From an uncultured Chloroflexota bacterium (lineage in GTDB: Bacteria; Chloroflexota; Anaerolineae; Aggregatilineales; Phototrophicaceae): 13,973 nucleotides of DNA. This document shows, one piece after another, positions 13,649-13,973 of this stretch. Position 1 is the first letter of the stretch, and every line of letters starts with the position of its first letter. Location of the stretch: positions 1 to 13,973 of the forward strand of contig CALMDI010000771.1 of NCBI GenBank assembly GCA_937864975.1. The letters are read 5' to 3'. A model generated the notes under the pieces. The model saw only the letters and a program-made list of their open reading frames with translations. It ran no database searches and was not told the origin of the DNA. The position numbers were made by a program, and so were the translations under genes.

Positions 13649-13973
13649 TTATGAAGAACGCGGGCGCTCGCCCAGGGTGACCGGAACGACTACCTGCTGC
13701 CCTTCCCGCAGAACCGTCAGGTTGACGGTCTGACCCGGCGTGGTGTTGCTTGCCAGGTACGCGATCAGCGCGTTAAAGCCGGTCACCGGCTCGGAATCAA
13801 TCGCGGTGATGATGTCGGCTCCGGTGGGTACCGGAATGCCGTCCACCACGATCTGATCAATGGGATTGCGAAGCCCCGCCAGCGCCGCGGGACCGTTCGG
13901 ATCGAGACCGGTAATGACGACGCCGCGCGTGTTGTTCGCCAGATTGAGGGATTCAATCATCGCCAAGTCGACG
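13649..13973 (-). CDS. C-terminal PDZ domain of an HtrA/DegP-like serine protease, cut by window edge
   Basis: The frame is open at the right edge and ends with TGA at 13649, giving 108 residues in view. The sequence shows ESLNLANNTRGVVITGLDPNGPAALAGLRN, a PDZ carboxylate-binding loop followed by IVVDGIPVPTGADIITAIDSEPV and a closing GQTVNLTVLREGQQVVVPVTLGERP. This is the classic last domain of trypsin-like HtrA proteases, where it recognises exposed C-termini of misfolded proteins. The protease domain with its His-Asp-Ser triad would lie beyond the edge, so the assignment to a protease is from family pattern; a standalone PDZ protein is less likely because the first visible residues (VDLAMIES) are already in the domain. 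It would act at or outside the membrane in envelope quality control. Two terminators follow. Confidence 0.85.
   Translation of the reverse strand, partial: VDLAMIESLNLANNTRGVVITGLDPNGPAALAGLRNPIDQIVVDGIPVPTGADIITAIDSEPVTGFNALIAYLASNTTPGQTVNLTVLREGQQVVVPVTLGERPRSS

Noticed and set aside
1..13973. CRISPR array, tRNA or rRNA genes, riboswitch
   Set aside because: I saw no regularly spaced direct repeats, no cloverleaf with conserved T-loop, no rRNA sequence and no known aptamer core by eye; small tRNA-like or RNA elements could be missed without a covariance search.

Overview
The window appears to join two DNA segments of different ancestry. Bases from about 5760 to 13973 read as a Chloroflexota chromosome, probably Anaerolineae-like. 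The signs are secreted proteins with LysM repeats joined by Pro/Thr/Ala-rich linkers, a LysM-glycosidase fusion, a GH1 beta-glucosidase, and a small HTH regulator carrying an RsbRD-N-like helical domain. Bases 1 to about 5750 read as a proteobacterial (probably gammaproteobacterial) genomic island. The sign is an N-terminal integrase-domain protein of a family I know from proteobacterial islands and plasmids, followed by a defence cassette. These assignments rest on remembered family patterns, since no search could be run.

Left segment, all genes on the minus strand: an Lhr-like DNA helicase lacking its first RecA domain (5757 to 4432), an OLD-family ATPase/TOPRIM nuclease of GajA type (4432 to 2699) and a UvrD-like SF1 helicase of GajB type (2712 to 1285). 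The three reading frames are chained by overlaps: TGATG at 4434-4430 and 14 nt at 2712-2699. This looks like a Gabija anti-phage operon with a third, translationally coupled helicase gene. About 940 bases without a convincing gene follow, holding several perfect inverted repeats. Last comes the integrase-domain gene, cut by the window edge.

Junction: one uninterrupted minus-strand reading frame starts as PlsY, the membrane glycerol-3-phosphate acyltransferase. It changes within a few codons, near 5745-5762, into the second RecA domain of the helicase. Both genes are truncated there. It is either an assembly or binning chimera or a genuine recombination scar; the sequence alone cannot decide.

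Right segment: a divergent intergenic region with an 8-bp inverted repeat leads to a secreted, membrane-anchored CAP-LysM protein, translationally coupled (TGATG) to an unknown 147-aa helical protein. Next come a secreted triple-LysM protein and a secreted double-LysM glycoside hydrolase, each with a strong Shine-Dalgarno, ending at an intrinsic terminator. The three LysM proteins could form a cell-envelope or polysaccharide-binding set. A hairpin-rich intergenic repeat then separates this block from the convergent minus-strand GH1 gene. Upstream of GH1 is a two-gene operon on the same strand, an HTH regulator followed by dprA with a 4-nt gap. Two tandem hairpin terminators follow the last gene, the C-terminal PDZ domain of an HtrA-like protease that runs off the right edge.
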